Assembly: GCA_902617825.1 (NCBI GenBank)
Contig: CACMYE010000006.1
Location: 1-47,050, forward strand
Direction of reading: 5' to 3'
DNA: 47,050 nt
DNA from: an uncultured Pelagibacteraceae bacterium
GTDB taxonomy: Bacteria > Pseudomonadota > Alphaproteobacteria > Pelagibacterales > Pelagibacteraceae
Both the position numbers and the translations under genes were made by a program. Below are positions 19,467-28,994 of the stretch, one piece after another. Under the pieces are notes generated by a model. That model was given only the letters and a program-made list of their open reading frames with translations. It was not told the origin of the DNA and did no database searches. The stretch's first letter is position 1; every line of letters begins with the position of its first letter.

Positions 19467-20480
19467 ATTCAGTCTAATTACTGATTTTGCTGCATCAATA
19501 ACTGCAATTTCAGATGCCATGAATTTCATTTGAAGAATGTCTTCTGCGTATGTTTGGTCTGTTTGCATTTCTAGTCCAAGATCAGGAACCATAGTCTTTG
19601 CACTTGTGTCTATATAACTTAGAAGTTTAACCATAAAATTAGGTAATTCTCTTTTAGGAAGTTTTTTTGCATGGCTTGGAATATTTTTTGCCATTATCTG
19701 TGATAATTCAAGAATACTTCTTACTTCAGATCCAACAATCAATCTTCTGCCTCCAGCTCTTTTATTAGTTAAAGATAGAACATGGGCTTTAGCAACATCT
19801 TTTACGTGAGATATCATTACTGAAAATTTTGGGGCAGCTGGATATTTTCCTTGAAGTAATTGTTTTGCATATTCCATTGAAGTACATGTTTTTTCATTTA
19901 AAAAATCCCCTAAAACAAAGCCAGGATTGATACACGTCAAACTATTTTTAAGACCTTTACTTTCCATAAGATCCCAAGCAGCTTTTTCAGCTCTTGTTTT
20001 TGATACAAAATAGTCTGTAGTTTTATCCCACTCTAAGTCAGTCCAGTCATTTTCACCAAATGTATAAGGGTTAGATCTGTTTGGTTTTCTGAACATGCAT
20101 ACTATGGAAGAAGTTTTAACAAAATGTTCAACTCCCGCATTTATTCCTGCATTTAAAACTCTTAAAGTTCCATCTTTTGCTGCTGGGGTGAGTGACTCCC
20201 TATCATTTGAAACTTTTAAAGGAAACGGAGAAGCTACATGTATGATATATTTGCAGCCCATAGCAGCTTCATTCCAGCCTTCATCCTTTAATAAATCTAA
20301 CTCTACAAATGATAATTTTCCAGTTGAAACTTTATTTTCCTCTAATGTTTTTTTTGTTTGTTCAATTGAATTTGAATTCCTAACAGTACCTAAAACTTCG
20401 TAATCTGAATTTAGTAATTCGATAGCAACATGTTTTGCAACAAACCCACTAATACCAGTAAGCAATACTTTTTCTGACAT
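19458..20480 (-). CDS. NAD(P)-dependent reductase, dihydroflavonol-4-reductase/epimerase-like
   Basis: An extended SDR of 340 residues: Rossmann motif GISGFVAKHVAIELL near the N-terminus, VASPFPL in the dinucleotide region, an active site with YFVSKTRAEKAAW (Tyr-x3-Lys) and a downstream INPGFVLGDFL typical of dihydroflavonol reductase/cinnamoyl-CoA reductase relatives. In bacteria these are generic aldehyde/ketone reductases, so the substrate is unknown. It is the third gene of a unit trxB - membrane protein - this gene, spaced by 3 and 7 bases. Confidence 0.82.
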   Translation of the reverse strand: MSEKVLLTGISGFVAKHVAIELLNSDYEVLGTVRNSNSIEQTKKTLEENKVSTGKLSFVELDLLKDEGWNEAAMGCKYIIHVASPFPLKVSNDRESLTPAAKDGTLRVLNAGINAGVEHFVKTSSIVCMFRKPNRSNPYTFGENDWTDLEWDKTTDYFVSKTRAEKAAWDLMESKGLKNSLTCINPGFVLGDFLNEKTCTSMEYAKQLLQGKYPAAPKFSVMISHVKDVAKAHVLSLTNKRAGGRRLIVGSEVRSILELSQIMAKNIPSHAKKLPKRELPNFMVKLLSYIDTSAKTMVPDLGLEMQTDQTYAEDILQMKFMASEIAVIDAAKSVIRLNLA

Positions 20481-20487
20481 TTAATTC

Positions 20488-20901
20488 TTAAAATTTAAAA
20501 TAATCTTTTATATCTTTTTGAAATAAAAGGTAAATACAAGAAATCTGTAATAAAGTATTTAAAATTAAAATAGATCTTACTATTAATTCATTAAATCCTA
20601 TTTCTGGGATAGGTCCATAAGGAGCAGCAAAACTTACATTTATTGCTCCAATTAAATCAAGTAAACCAACCACATTCCATGACAGCAACATAACCCATAG
20701 TATAGTACTTGGTTTTTTTATAATGTAGTAAACTAAAAATATAGCTGTTATCCCAATAAAAAAGTCACCTATAAAAGGAACTATCCATTCAGATGGTGCC
20801 GAACGTTCATTACCAGAAAAAATCCAAAACAGAAATAAGCCAGATCCAACTGCTCTGAATGACATCCATCCAGTCACAAAAATAATCCAATTTATTTTCA
20901 T
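20488..20901 (-). CDS. Small four-helix membrane protein of unknown function
   Basis: I do not recognise this 137-residue product. It has four predicted transmembrane helices (approximately residues 4-27, 40-62, 67-91 and 108-130), short polar loops and a terminal KDIKDYFKF. Glycines and tryptophans are spread through the helices (WIIFVTGWMSF, WVMLLSWNVVGLLDLIGAI). No catalytic motif is visible. It lies 3 bases after trxB and 7 bases before the DFR-like gene, so it is probably cotranscribed with both. Confidence 0.7.
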   Translation of the reverse strand: MKINWIIFVTGWMSFRAVGSGLFLFWIFSGNERSAPSEWIVPFIGDFFIGITAIFLVYYIIKKPSTILWVMLLSWNVVGLLDLIGAINVSFAAPYGPIPEIGFNELIVRSILILNTLLQISCIYLLFQKDIKDYFKF

Positions 20902-20904
20902 TTT

Positions 20905-21849
20905 TTAGTGAGATAAAAATTTTTCAGCTTCAAGAGCAGCCATACATCCCATACCTGCAGCAGTTACAGCTTGTCTAAAAGTTTTGTCTTTTACATCTCC
21001 AGCTGCGTAAACACCAGGAACATTCGTTTCAGTCGAGTCGGATTTTGTAATTAGATATCCTTCTTTATCCATTTCTAATTGATTTTTAAAAAGCTGAGTT
21101 GCAGGATCGTGACCAATCGCAATAAATACTCCATCAAGTTTTATTTCTTCAATATTATTTGTTTTAACATTTTTAATTTTAATTCCTTTTACATTTTTAG
21201 GCTCATTGTCTCCGATTACATCTTCAACAACAGAGTCCCAAATAATTTCTATCTTTTTATTTTCCATCAATTTTTTTTGAAGCATTTTTTCAGCTCGCAA
21301 ACTATCTCGTCTGTGGATCAATTTAACTTTAGATGCAAATTTTGTAAGAAACATTGCTTCTTCAACAGCAGCATTTCCACCACCAACCACTGCAACTTCT
21401 TTATCTTTAAAAAAGAAACCATCACATGTTGCACAAGCTGAAACTCCAAAACCTCTAAATTCTTGTTCCGATTTGATATTTAACCATCTGGCTTGAGCAC
21501 CTGTTGAAATAATTATGCTGTCAGCAGTATATTTTTGTCCACTGTCTCCAACTGCTTCAAAAGGTTCTGATTTCAAATTCACAGACGCAATGTGATCTTC
21601 AATCATTTCTGTACCGACCGCTTTTGCTTGATCTTTCATTTGATCCATTAACCAAGGACCTTGGATTACATCTGCAAATCCTGGATAATTCTCAACATCA
21701 GTTGTAGTTGTTAATTGTCCACCAGGTTCAGCTCCATAAACTAGAATAGGATTTAACATTGCACGAGCAGCATAAACTGCTGCAGTGTATCCAGCAGGAC
21801 CGGATCCAATTATTAACACTTTTGTGTGTTTAGTTGGATTTTGACTCAT
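20905..21849 (-). CDS. trxB: Thioredoxin reductase (NADPH)
   Basis: The flavoenzyme reduces thioredoxin with NADPH. The 314-residue length is standard. It shows the FAD-binding GSGPAGYTAAVYAARA (15-30), the redox-active disulfide C139-A-T-C142, the NADPH-binding GGGNAAVEEA and HRRD, and the second FAD motif GVYAAGDV near the C-terminus. It is the first gene of a three-gene leftward unit and diverges from the ELM1-family gene over only 21 bases. Confidence 0.97.
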   Translation of the reverse strand: MSQNPTKHTKVLIIGSGPAGYTAAVYAARAMLNPILVYGAEPGGQLTTTTDVENYPGFADVIQGPWLMDQMKDQAKAVGTEMIEDHIASVNLKSEPFEAVGDSGQKYTADSIIISTGAQARWLNIKSEQEFRGFGVSACATCDGFFFKDKEVAVVGGGNAAVEEAMFLTKFASKVKLIHRRDSLRAEKMLQKKLMENKKIEIIWDSVVEDVIGDNEPKNVKGIKIKNVKTNNIEEIKLDGVFIAIGHDPATQLFKNQLEMDKEGYLITKSDSTETNVPGVYAAGDVKDKTFRQAVTAAGMGCMAALEAEKFLSH

Positions 21850-21870
21850 ATGAAAGCTATATAGTAATTA

Positions 21871-22815
21871 ATGTCTAAATTAAAAGGTTTATTATTAACG
21901 CAAGGTATGCACGGAATGATCAGCCAAGTGGAAGGTTTGGCTAAAGCACTTGAAATTGATTTTATTCACTGCAAAGTTGAAACAAACAATATTTGGAAAA
22001 TTATTCCACCAAGATTCTCTCCAATTTCACAAACCGTTTATAAAAAAATAGATCATACAGACTTTGATTTAATAATTTCGTGCGGAAGAAAAAGTGTAAT
22101 TCCTTCAATTCACTTAAAAAGTATTTCTAATAAAAAAATTTTTAATATTCATATTCAAGATCCAAAAGTAGATTTTAAGCATTTTGATTTGATTGTTGCA
22201 CCAGAGCACGATGCAATAGAAGGAGACAATGTTATAAGTACAAAAGGTGCAATTCATTACTTAACAGAGGAAGAAATTTCAGAAAATAAAGAATATTTAA
22301 ACTCTTTTATTAAAAAAGATAACAGAAAAGTATTGGCCTTAATTTTGGGAGGACCGACAAAATATTATGATTATTCGATAAAAAATATGAAACATATTTT
22401 TTCAATGGTTTATAAATTAATAAAAAAACATGATTTACAACTTGTAGTTATTCCCTCAATGAGAACTCCACTAGGTACTATTCATCATGCTAAGGAATTT
22501 TTTGGTGAAAATCACACTATAATAATGGATGTAAATAAAAAAGCATACTTGTCTGCACTTGCAATATCAGAAAATATAGTAGTTACTTGCGACTCTAGTT
22601 CAATGATTTCTGAAGCTGCTTTGACTGGTAAACCTATATATGTTGCAAATATTATTCCAAAAAAAAACGATAAAAAATTTCAAAGATTTCGAAATTTATT
22701 TAGAGAGCTGAATATTACAAGAAACTTAGGAGAAGAAGTTGAAATTTGGAACTATGAAAAGTTAACTGAAACTAATAGAGTAGCAAAACTTATAAGCGAA
22801 AAAATTCAATCTTAA
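21871..22815 (+). CDS. ELM1-family protein (mitochondrial fission ELM1-like, DUF1022)
   Basis: The 314-residue protein belongs to the family named after plant ELM1, which recruits dynamin to mitochondria; the bacterial members are uncharacterised. The sequence looks like a GT-B-type fold: an N-terminal half beginning LKGLLLTQGMHGMISQVEGL, a central LALILGGPTKYYDY glycine-rich turn, and a C-terminal VTCDSSSMISEAALTGKPIYV, which resembles a nucleotide-sugar-binding site. A sugar transferase role in envelope synthesis is possible but unproven. It overlaps the next gene by one base (TAATG), implying a joint function. Confidence 0.78.
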   Translation: MSKLKGLLLTQGMHGMISQVEGLAKALEIDFIHCKVETNNIWKIIPPRFSPISQTVYKKIDHTDFDLIISCGRKSVIPSIHLKSISNKKIFNIHIQDPKVDFKHFDLIVAPEHDAIEGDNVISTKGAIHYLTEEEISENKEYLNSFIKKDNRKVLALILGGPTKYYDYSIKNMKHIFSMVYKLIKKHDLQLVVIPSMRTPLGTIHHAKEFFGENHTIIMDVNKKAYLSALAISENIVVTCDSSSMISEAALTGKPIYVANIIPKKNDKKFQRFRNLFRELNITRNLGEEVEIWNYEKLTETNRVAKLISEKIQS

Positions 22816-23477
22816 TGTCATTTTTAAATTCTATAAAAAACTATTCAACAAAACATAAAATTCCTTTCGATCATTGGGAATACAGTGATGCACTAAGCGA
22901 AGGTTCAATTGAAGAAATAATTAAAGCAGATATTCCAGATTTAAACAAACTTAATCTGTCGTATGATGGAACAAGAGCAATTGATGGTGGTGGCGCAGAA
23001 TTCCGAGAGGGGATTGCGTCAGGAGGTAAAGCAATAAAATTTAGATGTTTTGTATGTAAAGAGAATGCCACACAGTTTCCACATCTAGTTAAATTTATTA
23101 ATGAATTGCAATCTAAAGAAACACATAAAACTATTTCTGAAATGATTGGGAGGGACTTATCAAATTCATATGTAAGAGTTGAAGTTATTTGTGACCGAGA
23201 AGGATTTTGGTTAAAACCTCATTGTGATATTAAAGAAAAATTAATGTCAGGATTGATATTTGTGAATAATACCAATGAGTCTGAGGATTTAGGGACAGAT
23301 TTTTATAATGAAAAGTTAGAGAAAGTTAAAACTTTACCTTACAGAAATAATTATGGGTATCTTTTTACTAGTGGTCCAAATACCTGGCATGGAATGGAAA
23401 AAAAGAAAATTCTAAAAGAGAGACGATGTTTACAAGTTAATTATGTGACTTTTGAAACAGATTGGAAAGTTGAATAA
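22815..23477 (+). CDS. 2-oxoglutarate/Fe(II)-dependent oxygenase-like protein
   Basis: The 220-residue protein shows a plausible double-stranded beta-helix iron site: His136 and Asp138 in KPHCDIKEK, His192 in TWHGMEK and a candidate 2-oxoglutarate-binding arginine at R203/R204 in ERRCLQVNY. The spacing (H-x-D, about 54 residues to the distal His, about 11 to the Arg) fits the 2OG oxygenase superfamily. I infer a hydroxylase; the substrate is unknown. Coupling to the ELM1-family gene suggests action on the same glycan or surface molecule. Its stop is 2 bases from the end of the convergent Anbu gene. Confidence 0.72.
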   Translation: MSFLNSIKNYSTKHKIPFDHWEYSDALSEGSIEEIIKADIPDLNKLNLSYDGTRAIDGGGAEFREGIASGGKAIKFRCFVCKENATQFPHLVKFINELQSKETHKTISEMIGRDLSNSYVRVEVICDREGFWLKPHCDIKEKLMSGLIFVNNTNESEDLGTDFYNEKLEKVKTLPYRNNYGYLFTSGPNTWHGMEKKKILKERRCLQVNYVTFETDWKVE

Positions 23478-23479
23478 TT

Positions 23480-24205
23480 TTATTTTTCCCAATCAAATCT
23501 TGGAAACGAGTCAAAAACTTTAAAAATCCCCTCTGACCATTGATTACAAACCTTTGAATAATTCTCGTCCGTAACATTTAAACATTCAAGTGTAGATAGA
23601 TTATCAGCATCTTTTTTAAGAACGGCAAAATCAATTGGAGGTCCAACAGTAAGATCACTTTTTAATGTAGAGTCCATAGAAATCAGCGCACATCTTGATG
23701 CATCACCAATTGAAACACTTGGTTTAATAACCCTATCAAGAATTGGTTTCCCATACTTTACCTCTCCGATTACAAGATATGGTTTACTGTCAGCTGGTCT
23801 AATATAATTTCCTTGAGGATAAACTAAATATAATTCATGTTGCTGACCTTTAATTTGCCCTCCAACAATAAAAGTGGAACCTAACAAAACGTTATCAGTG
23901 TTTATTCCTTGAGGTGATGAATGTTCAATATTTAATGATCCAATATAAGATGCTATTTGTTCAAAATCATTGCAAGTATTTAAATTCATTATGCCTGTAG
24001 TGCTCTTTAGATCTTTTTCAATTGATTTATAAACTGCTTGAGATGTTCCTAGATTTCCTGATGTTACGATTACAACAGTTCTATCACCTACATCGTGTGT
24101 CATCATTTTGGAATAAATATTTACGTTATCTAAACCAGCGTTTGTCCTTGAGTCTGAAGCAAAAACAAGACCTTCGTTTGTTTTTATACCTATACAGTAA
24201 GTCAT
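23480..24205 (-). CDS. Anbu, bacterial proteasome-related Ntn-hydrolase
   Basis: Anbu is an HslV/proteasome-beta-like self-assembling protein found mainly in Proteobacteria and Cyanobacteria. I set the start at the ATG at 24205 rather than the in-frame GTG at 24211, because removal of Met then exposes Thr1 as the N-terminal nucleophile. Counting from Thr1, Asp17 and Lys32 fall where the proteasomal catalytic Asp17 and Lys33 lie; the opening TYCIGIKTNEGLVFASDSRT is strongly Anbu-like. Product 241 residues, normal length. In other genomes Anbu travels with a circularly permuted ATP-grasp protein, an alpha-E protein and a transglutaminase; here only the ATP-grasp gene is adjacent, divergently placed. 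Confidence 0.88.
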   Translation of the reverse strand: MTYCIGIKTNEGLVFASDSRTNAGLDNVNIYSKMMTHDVGDRTVVIVTSGNLGTSQAVYKSIEKDLKSTTGIMNLNTCNDFEQIASYIGSLNIEHSSPQGINTDNVLLGSTFIVGGQIKGQQHELYLVYPQGNYIRPADSKPYLVIGEVKYGKPILDRVIKPSVSIGDASRCALISMDSTLKSDLTVGPPIDFAVLKKDADNLSTLECLNVTDENYSKVCNQWSEGIFKVFDSFPRFDWEK

Positions 24206-24255
24206 CTCCACTTAATAATTAGTTAATTATAACATTTTTTCATAATCAATTAAAA

Positions 24256-24279
24256 GCATATCAGATATATCTAATATGC
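24256..24279. promoter_or_regulatory. Near-perfect 24-base dyad between Anbu and ATP-grasp genes
   Basis: The two 12-base halves (GCATATCAGATA and TATCTAATATGC) are reverse complements at 11 of 12 positions, with a perfect AGATATATCT core at the centre. It sits in the 113-base spacer that must contain both divergent promoters, 51 bases from the Anbu start and 40 from the ATP-grasp start, so an operator shared by both genes is a reasonable reading. A transcribed hairpin is the alternative. Chance palindromes are easier in AT-rich DNA. Confidence 0.45.
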
Positions 24280-24318
24280 ATTTGCTAATTTTATTCAAGT
24301 ATTAAACACTATGCTGTT

Positions 24319-25764
24319 ATGGTCTCAAAGCTTTGGAAAAACTATAATTCAAGTTATGCTTACGACGGTTATTTTACTAAAGATAACAAACTTCGAAAGC
24401 ATGCCGCAATAATTTCATCCATTTTAGAGAGATACGGCAAAAAAAAGCTTCAAGAAATTGAAAAAAATTGTCAGAGCACAATAAGTGCTAGAGGTATTAA
24501 CTTTAGAGTTTATGCTGCAAATAATAGAGCAGAAGAGAAAAAATGGCCTCTTGATATAATTCCAAGAATAATTCCAAAAACACAATGGAACAAAGTCTCA
24601 AAAGGTTTAAAGCAGCGAGTAAAAGCTTTAAATTTATTTATTGATGATGTTTATAATCAAAAAAAAATATTTAAAGATAAAGTTGTACCAAGAGAAATTA
24701 TTTTTAATTCTCCCTTTTATGTAAAAGAATGCGAAGGGTTTTCTCCTAAACACAAAGCTTGGTCAAATATCTCTGGAGTTGATTTAATAAGAAATACAAA
24801 TGGTGATTATTTAGTTTTAGAAGACAATTTAAGAGTACCTTCGGGTGTATCTTATATGCTCGAAAATAGAATGGTAATGAGAGATGTATTTCCTGAATTA
24901 TTTACAAGATATAAAGTTGCATCAATTCACCAATACACAAACAAATTATTCAATTGTATGGTCGAATGTATTCCAAAAAAAACTGCTAATCCACATATGG
25001 TAGTTTTGACACCTGGTATATATAATTCAGCTTATTTTGAGCACTCTTTTTTGGCTGAGCAAATGGGTATTGCTTTAGTCGAAGGAAAAGATTTATTCGT
25101 TGAGAACGATATTGTTTACATGAAAACTGTCAAAGGTCCTCTTAAGGTTGATTGTATATATAGACGTCTTGATGATAATTTTTTAGATCCCAAGGTATTT
25201 AATAAAGAGTCAGTTATAGGTGTGCCAGGATTATTTAAGAGCTGGCGTAAAGGAAATGTTGGAATAATTAATGCTATAGGTACTGGAGTTGCTGATGACA
25301 AAGTAGTTTACTCTTATGTTAACAAAATGATTGTTTATTATCTCGGTGAACAGCCAATCTTAAACCAGGTAGAAACTTACTTATGTCACAATAAAAATGA
25401 AAGAAACTATGTGATAGAAAATATTTCTAAGTTAGTTGTTAAACCTGCCAATGCCTCAGGTGGTTATGGAATAATGATAGGCCCTAAAGCAGATAAAAAA
25501 GAAAGAGATGAAGTAATTGCCAAAATTAAAAAAAACCCAAGAGAGTACATTGCACAACCACTCGAAACTCTCTCAACAGCACCAACAATTACTGAAAATG
25601 ATATTGAGCCTAGACATCTAGATTTAAGACCTTTTGTTCTTAGTGGAAAAACTACGTATGTGAGCACAGGAGGATTAACGAGAGTTGCACTTAGAAAAGG
25701 AAGTACAATCGTTAATAGTTCTCAAGGTGGAGGATCCAAAGACACACTAATAGTTGATGTCTAA
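24319..25764 (+). CDS. Circularly permuted type 2 ATP-grasp protein (DUF404/DUF407)
   Basis: The 481-residue protein matches the circularly permuted ATP-grasp family usually found with Anbu, alpha-E and transglutaminase genes and thought to ligate an amino acid or peptide to another substrate. Recognisable parts are IPRIIPKTQWNKVSKGLKQR in the N-terminal domain, SGVDLIRNTNGDYLVLEDNLRVPSG (with the conserved ED-N-R-PSG), LVEGKDLFVEND, KPANASGGYG (phosphate-binding loop) and HLDLRPFVLSG near the end. The length is about that of complete members, so it is not truncated. It diverges from Anbu and ends 5 bases before the convergent carB end; no alpha-E or transglutaminase gene follows. Confidence 0.87.
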   Translation: MVSKLWKNYNSSYAYDGYFTKDNKLRKHAAIISSILERYGKKKLQEIEKNCQSTISARGINFRVYAANNRAEEKKWPLDIIPRIIPKTQWNKVSKGLKQRVKALNLFIDDVYNQKKIFKDKVVPREIIFNSPFYVKECEGFSPKHKAWSNISGVDLIRNTNGDYLVLEDNLRVPSGVSYMLENRMVMRDVFPELFTRYKVASIHQYTNKLFNCMVECIPKKTANPHMVVLTPGIYNSAYFEHSFLAEQMGIALVEGKDLFVENDIVYMKTVKGPLKVDCIYRRLDDNFLDPKVFNKESVIGVPGLFKSWRKGNVGIINAIGTGVADDKVVYSYVNKMIVYYLGEQPILNQVETYLCHNKNERNYVIENISKLVVKPANASGGYGIMIGPKADKKERDEVIAKIKKNPREYIAQPLETLSTAPTITENDIEPRHLDLRPFVLSGKTTYVSTGGLTRVALRKGSTIVNSSQGGGSKDTLIVDV

Positions 25765-25769
25765 ATTAT

Positions 25770-28700
25770 TTATATATCCTGCAAAGAAGTAACTTCTAAT
25801 TTTTTAGTTTTTAGCGACTTAATTGCTTTTAAACATGCTAAAGCTGTTGACATATTAGTACAATAGGGAACTTTATTTTTAAGTGTTCCTCTTCTAAGGG
25901 CTATAGCATCATTTAATCTGTGTTCACTATTTCCACCACCAGTATTTATTACAAGACCAATTTTTTTTGAGTCTAATATATCTACTATATGAGGTGAGCC
26001 GCTACTTACTTTATTAATAATTCTACATTTCATTCCATGTTTCCTTATGTATTCAGCTGTTCCTCGAGTTGCACAAAGTGTAAAATTTAATTTAACCAAC
26101 TCTCTTGCTAATCCTATTCCTTCATCTTTATGACTATCTTTCAAGGAGATAAATGCCAATCCATCTTTTGGTAAAGAGTTAGAAGAGGCTATTTGGCTTT
26201 TTGCAAAAGCCATCCCAAAGTTTTTATCAAATCCCATTACTTCACCTGTTGATTTCATCTCAGGACCTAAAAGCAGATCGCTATTTGGAAATTTATTAAA
26301 AGGGAACACAGCTTCTTTAACTGCATACATTCCTTTGGACTTATCTCTTAAATTAAATTTAGATAATTTTTCACCAGCCATCACACGCGATGCAATTTTT
26401 GCAAGGGGTAATCCTTTTGCTTTAGATACAAATGGTACAGTTCTACTTGCTCTAGGATTAACTTCAATTACGTAAATTTCATCTTTTTTAATCGCGTATT
26501 GAATATTCATGAAACCTTTAACTTTTAAAGCTATTGCTAATTTCTTAGTTTGGTTTTCAATTTCTTTTATCAAGAATGGTTTTATAGATACAGGGGGCAA
26601 ACTACATGCAGAGTCCCCGGAGTGAATACCAGCTTCCTCTATATGTTGCATGATCCCTGCAACATGAACTTGTTTTCCATCTGAGATGGCATCAACATCA
26701 ACCTCCATTGCATGATCAATAAATTTATCGATTAAAATTGGATTTTCCTCAGCAGCCTTAAAAGCCTCTTCTACAAAATTTTTAAGTTGGTTTTTTTCAT
26801 GAACAATTTCCATTGCCCTTCCACCCAATACATAAGAAGGTCTCACCATTAAAGGTAAACCAATTTTTTCAGAAATTTGTATTGCTTGTTTAAATGTTTT
26901 TGCAATACCACTTTCAGCTTGTTTTAATTTAAGTTTATTTAATAAACTTCTAAATCTATCTCTGTCCTCAGCTAAATCTATAGAAGTGTACTGCGTTCCT
27001 AGAATTGGAAGTTTGTGATCGTGTAAGAATTTTGCAAGTTTTATTGGTGTTTGCCCACCAAACTGTGCAATTATTCCAACAAGATTTCCTTTTTTTTGCT
27101 CCTTTTTAATTATGTTAAAGACGTATTCTTCCTTTAGGGGTTCAAAATAAAGGCGGTTACTGGTATCATAATCAGTTGAGACAGTTTCAGGATTACAATT
27201 AACCATGATTGTTTCAAAACCAGCATCTTTCAAAGAAAAACTTGCCTGACAGCAACAATAGTCAAATTCTATACCTTGTCCTATTCTGTTAGGACCGCCT
27301 CCTAAAATTATAATTTTTTTCTTTGAAGATGGATCTGCCTCACACTCTGAATTAATTGAGAAATTTCGTTGATATGTTGAATACATGTAAGGTGTAAAAG
27401 ATTTAAATTCAGCAGCACAAGTATCAACTTTTTTGAAAACTGGTAAAATTTTAAGTGCTGTTCTTTTTCTTCTAACAATATCTTCTGAGGTTTTAGTTAA
27501 TTCAGAAAGTTTTTTATCAGAAAAGCCAATTGATTTTACTTTATTAAACTCAGCAAAATTCTTTGGTAATCCTGTCTTTTTAATCATAATTTCTGTATCT
27601 ACAATTTCTTTAATCTGCTCTAAAAACCAAGGATCAATTTTAGATAGTGTGAATATTCTTTTTAAATTAATTTTTTTTCGCATTGCTTCAGCAACCACAA
27701 GAAGTTTATTTGGAATATTTTCTTTAAGTTTTTTTTCAATTAGCTTTTTATTTAGATCAAGCACTCTATCTAATCCTGAAAAACCTGTTTCAAGAGAAAC
27801 CAATGCTTTTTGAAGCGACTCTTTAAAATTTCTCCCAATTGCCATTGCTTCTCCAACCGATTTCATTGAAGTGCCTAATATTGCTGGAGAAGTTGAAAAT
27901 TTTTCAAAAGTAAATCTTGGAATTTTTGTTACCACATAATCGATACTAGGCTCGAAGGATGCTGGGGTAACTTTTGTAATTTCGTTTTTTAATTCATCCA
28001 GAGTGTAACCAACAGCAAGTTTCGCTGCAACTTTTGCAATTGGAAAACCAGTTGCTTTTGATGCGAGCGCTGATGATCTAGAAACTCTTGGGTTCATTTC
28101 TATAACAACCATTCGTCCATTTTTTGGATTGATTGCAAATTGAACGTTGGATCCACCTGTCTCTACTCCAATTTTTCTTAAGCAAGCAATGGAAGCATTT
28201 CTCATGACTTGATATTCTTTATCAGTAAGGGTTAGTGCAGGGGCAACAGTTACCGAGTCTCCAGTATGAATTCCCATAGGATCAACATTTTCAATAGAAC
28301 AGATAATAATACAGTTATCTTTTTTGTCTCTTACCACCTCCATCTCAAATTCTTTCCACCCTTCTAAACATTCTTCTACCAATACTTGGCTAACTGGAGA
28401 TTCCTGAAGTCCACTTTTAATTATTTTTAAGTAATCTTTTTTATTTTTAGCAATTCCACCACCAAGACCTCCAAGTGTAAATGCAGGCCTAATAATTGCT
28501 GGAAGACCAATTTTTTTTAAAACCTTAGAGGCTTGGTTGATATTGTTGACAATTTCAGATTTAGGTAAATCTAAACCAATTTCAATCATATTTTTTCTGA
28601 ATTTTTTCCTATCCTCTGCATTAGCAATTGCTTTGGAATTTGCACCTATGAGTTCAATATTATATTTTTTTAAAATTCCTTTTGTTTCTGCTTCCATTGC

Positions 28701-28994
28701 AAGATTGAGTGCAGTTTGACCACCCATTGTAGGAAGAATTGCATTAGGTTTTTCTTTAATAACTATTTTTTCTAAAACTTCTAACGTTATGGGCTCAATA
28801 TAAGTTTTATCTGCAACATCTGGATCAGTCATAATAGTTGCAGGATTTGAATTAATTAATATTACTTTATAACCCTCATCTTTTAATGCTTTACAAGCTT
28901 GTGTGCCTGAGTAATCAAACTCACATGCTTGACCAATAATAATGGGTCCAGCTCCCACAACTAATATTTTTTTAATATCTTTTCTTTTTGGCAT
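25770..28994 (-). CDS. carB: Carbamoyl-phosphate synthase large subunit
   Basis: The 1074-residue protein makes carbamoyl phosphate from bicarbonate, ammonia and two ATP for pyrimidines and arginine. It has the duplicated structure: two ATP-grasp halves, each with its pre-ATP-grasp start ([19 protein letters not shown] and [18 protein letters not shown]), duplicated [18 protein letters not shown] segments, a central oligomerisation domain and a C-terminal MGS-like allosteric domain ([14 protein letters not shown] and VINTGGGN). It overlaps carA upstream by 23 bases, so translation is coupled. Length is normal. Confidence 0.98.
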   Translation of the reverse strand: MPKRKDIKKILVVGAGPIIIGQACEFDYSGTQACKALKDEGYKVILINSNPATIMTDPDVADKTYIEPITLEVLEKIVIKEKPNAILPTMGGQTALNLAMEAETKGILKKYNIELIGANSKAIANAEDRKKFRKNMIEIGLDLPKSEIVNNINQASKVLKKIGLPAIIRPAFTLGGLGGGIAKNKKDYLKIIKSGLQESPVSQVLVEECLEGWKEFEMEVVRDKKDNCIIICSIENVDPMGIHTGDSVTVAPALTLTDKEYQVMRNASIACLRKIGVETGGSNVQFAINPKNGRMVVIEMNPRVSRSSALASKATGFPIAKVAAKLAVGYTLDELKNEITKVTPASFEPSIDYVVTKIPRFTFEKFSTSPAILGTSMKSVGEAMAIGRNFKESLQKALVSLETGFSGLDRVLDLNKKLIEKKLKENIPNKLLVVAEAMRKKINLKRIFTLSKIDPWFLEQIKEIVDTEIMIKKTGLPKNFAEFNKVKSIGFSDKKLSELTKTSEDIVRRKRTALKILPVFKKVDTCAAEFKSFTPYMYSTYQRNFSINSECEADPSSKKKIIILGGGPNRIGQGIEFDYCCCQASFSLKDAGFETIMVNCNPETVSTDYDTSNRLYFEPLKEEYVFNIIKKEQKKGNLVGIIAQFGGQTPIKLAKFLHDHKLPILGTQYTSIDLAEDRDRFRSLLNKLKLKQAESGIAKTFKQAIQISEKIGLPLMVRPSYVLGGRAMEIVHEKNQLKNFVEEAFKAAEENPILIDKFIDHAMEVDVDAISDGKQVHVAGIMQHIEEAGIHSGDSACSLPPVSIKPFLIKEIENQTKKLAIALKVKGFMNIQYAIKKDEIYVIEVNPRASRTVPFVSKAKGLPLAKIASRVMAGEKLSKFNLRDKSKGMYAVKEAVFPFNKFPNSDLLLGPEMKSTGEVMGFDKNFGMAFAKSQIASSNSLPKDGLAFISLKDSHKDEGIGLARELVKLNFTLCATRGTAEYIRKHGMKCRIINKVSSGSPHIVDILDSKKIGLVINTGGGNSEHRLNDAIALRRGTLKNKVPYCTNMSTALACLKAIKSLKTKKLEVTSLQDI

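Noticed and set aside
24206-24211. GTG start two codons upstream for Anbu
   Set aside because: It would bury the catalytic threonine behind two extra residues; the ATG at 24205 leaves Thr as residue 2 for Met removal.
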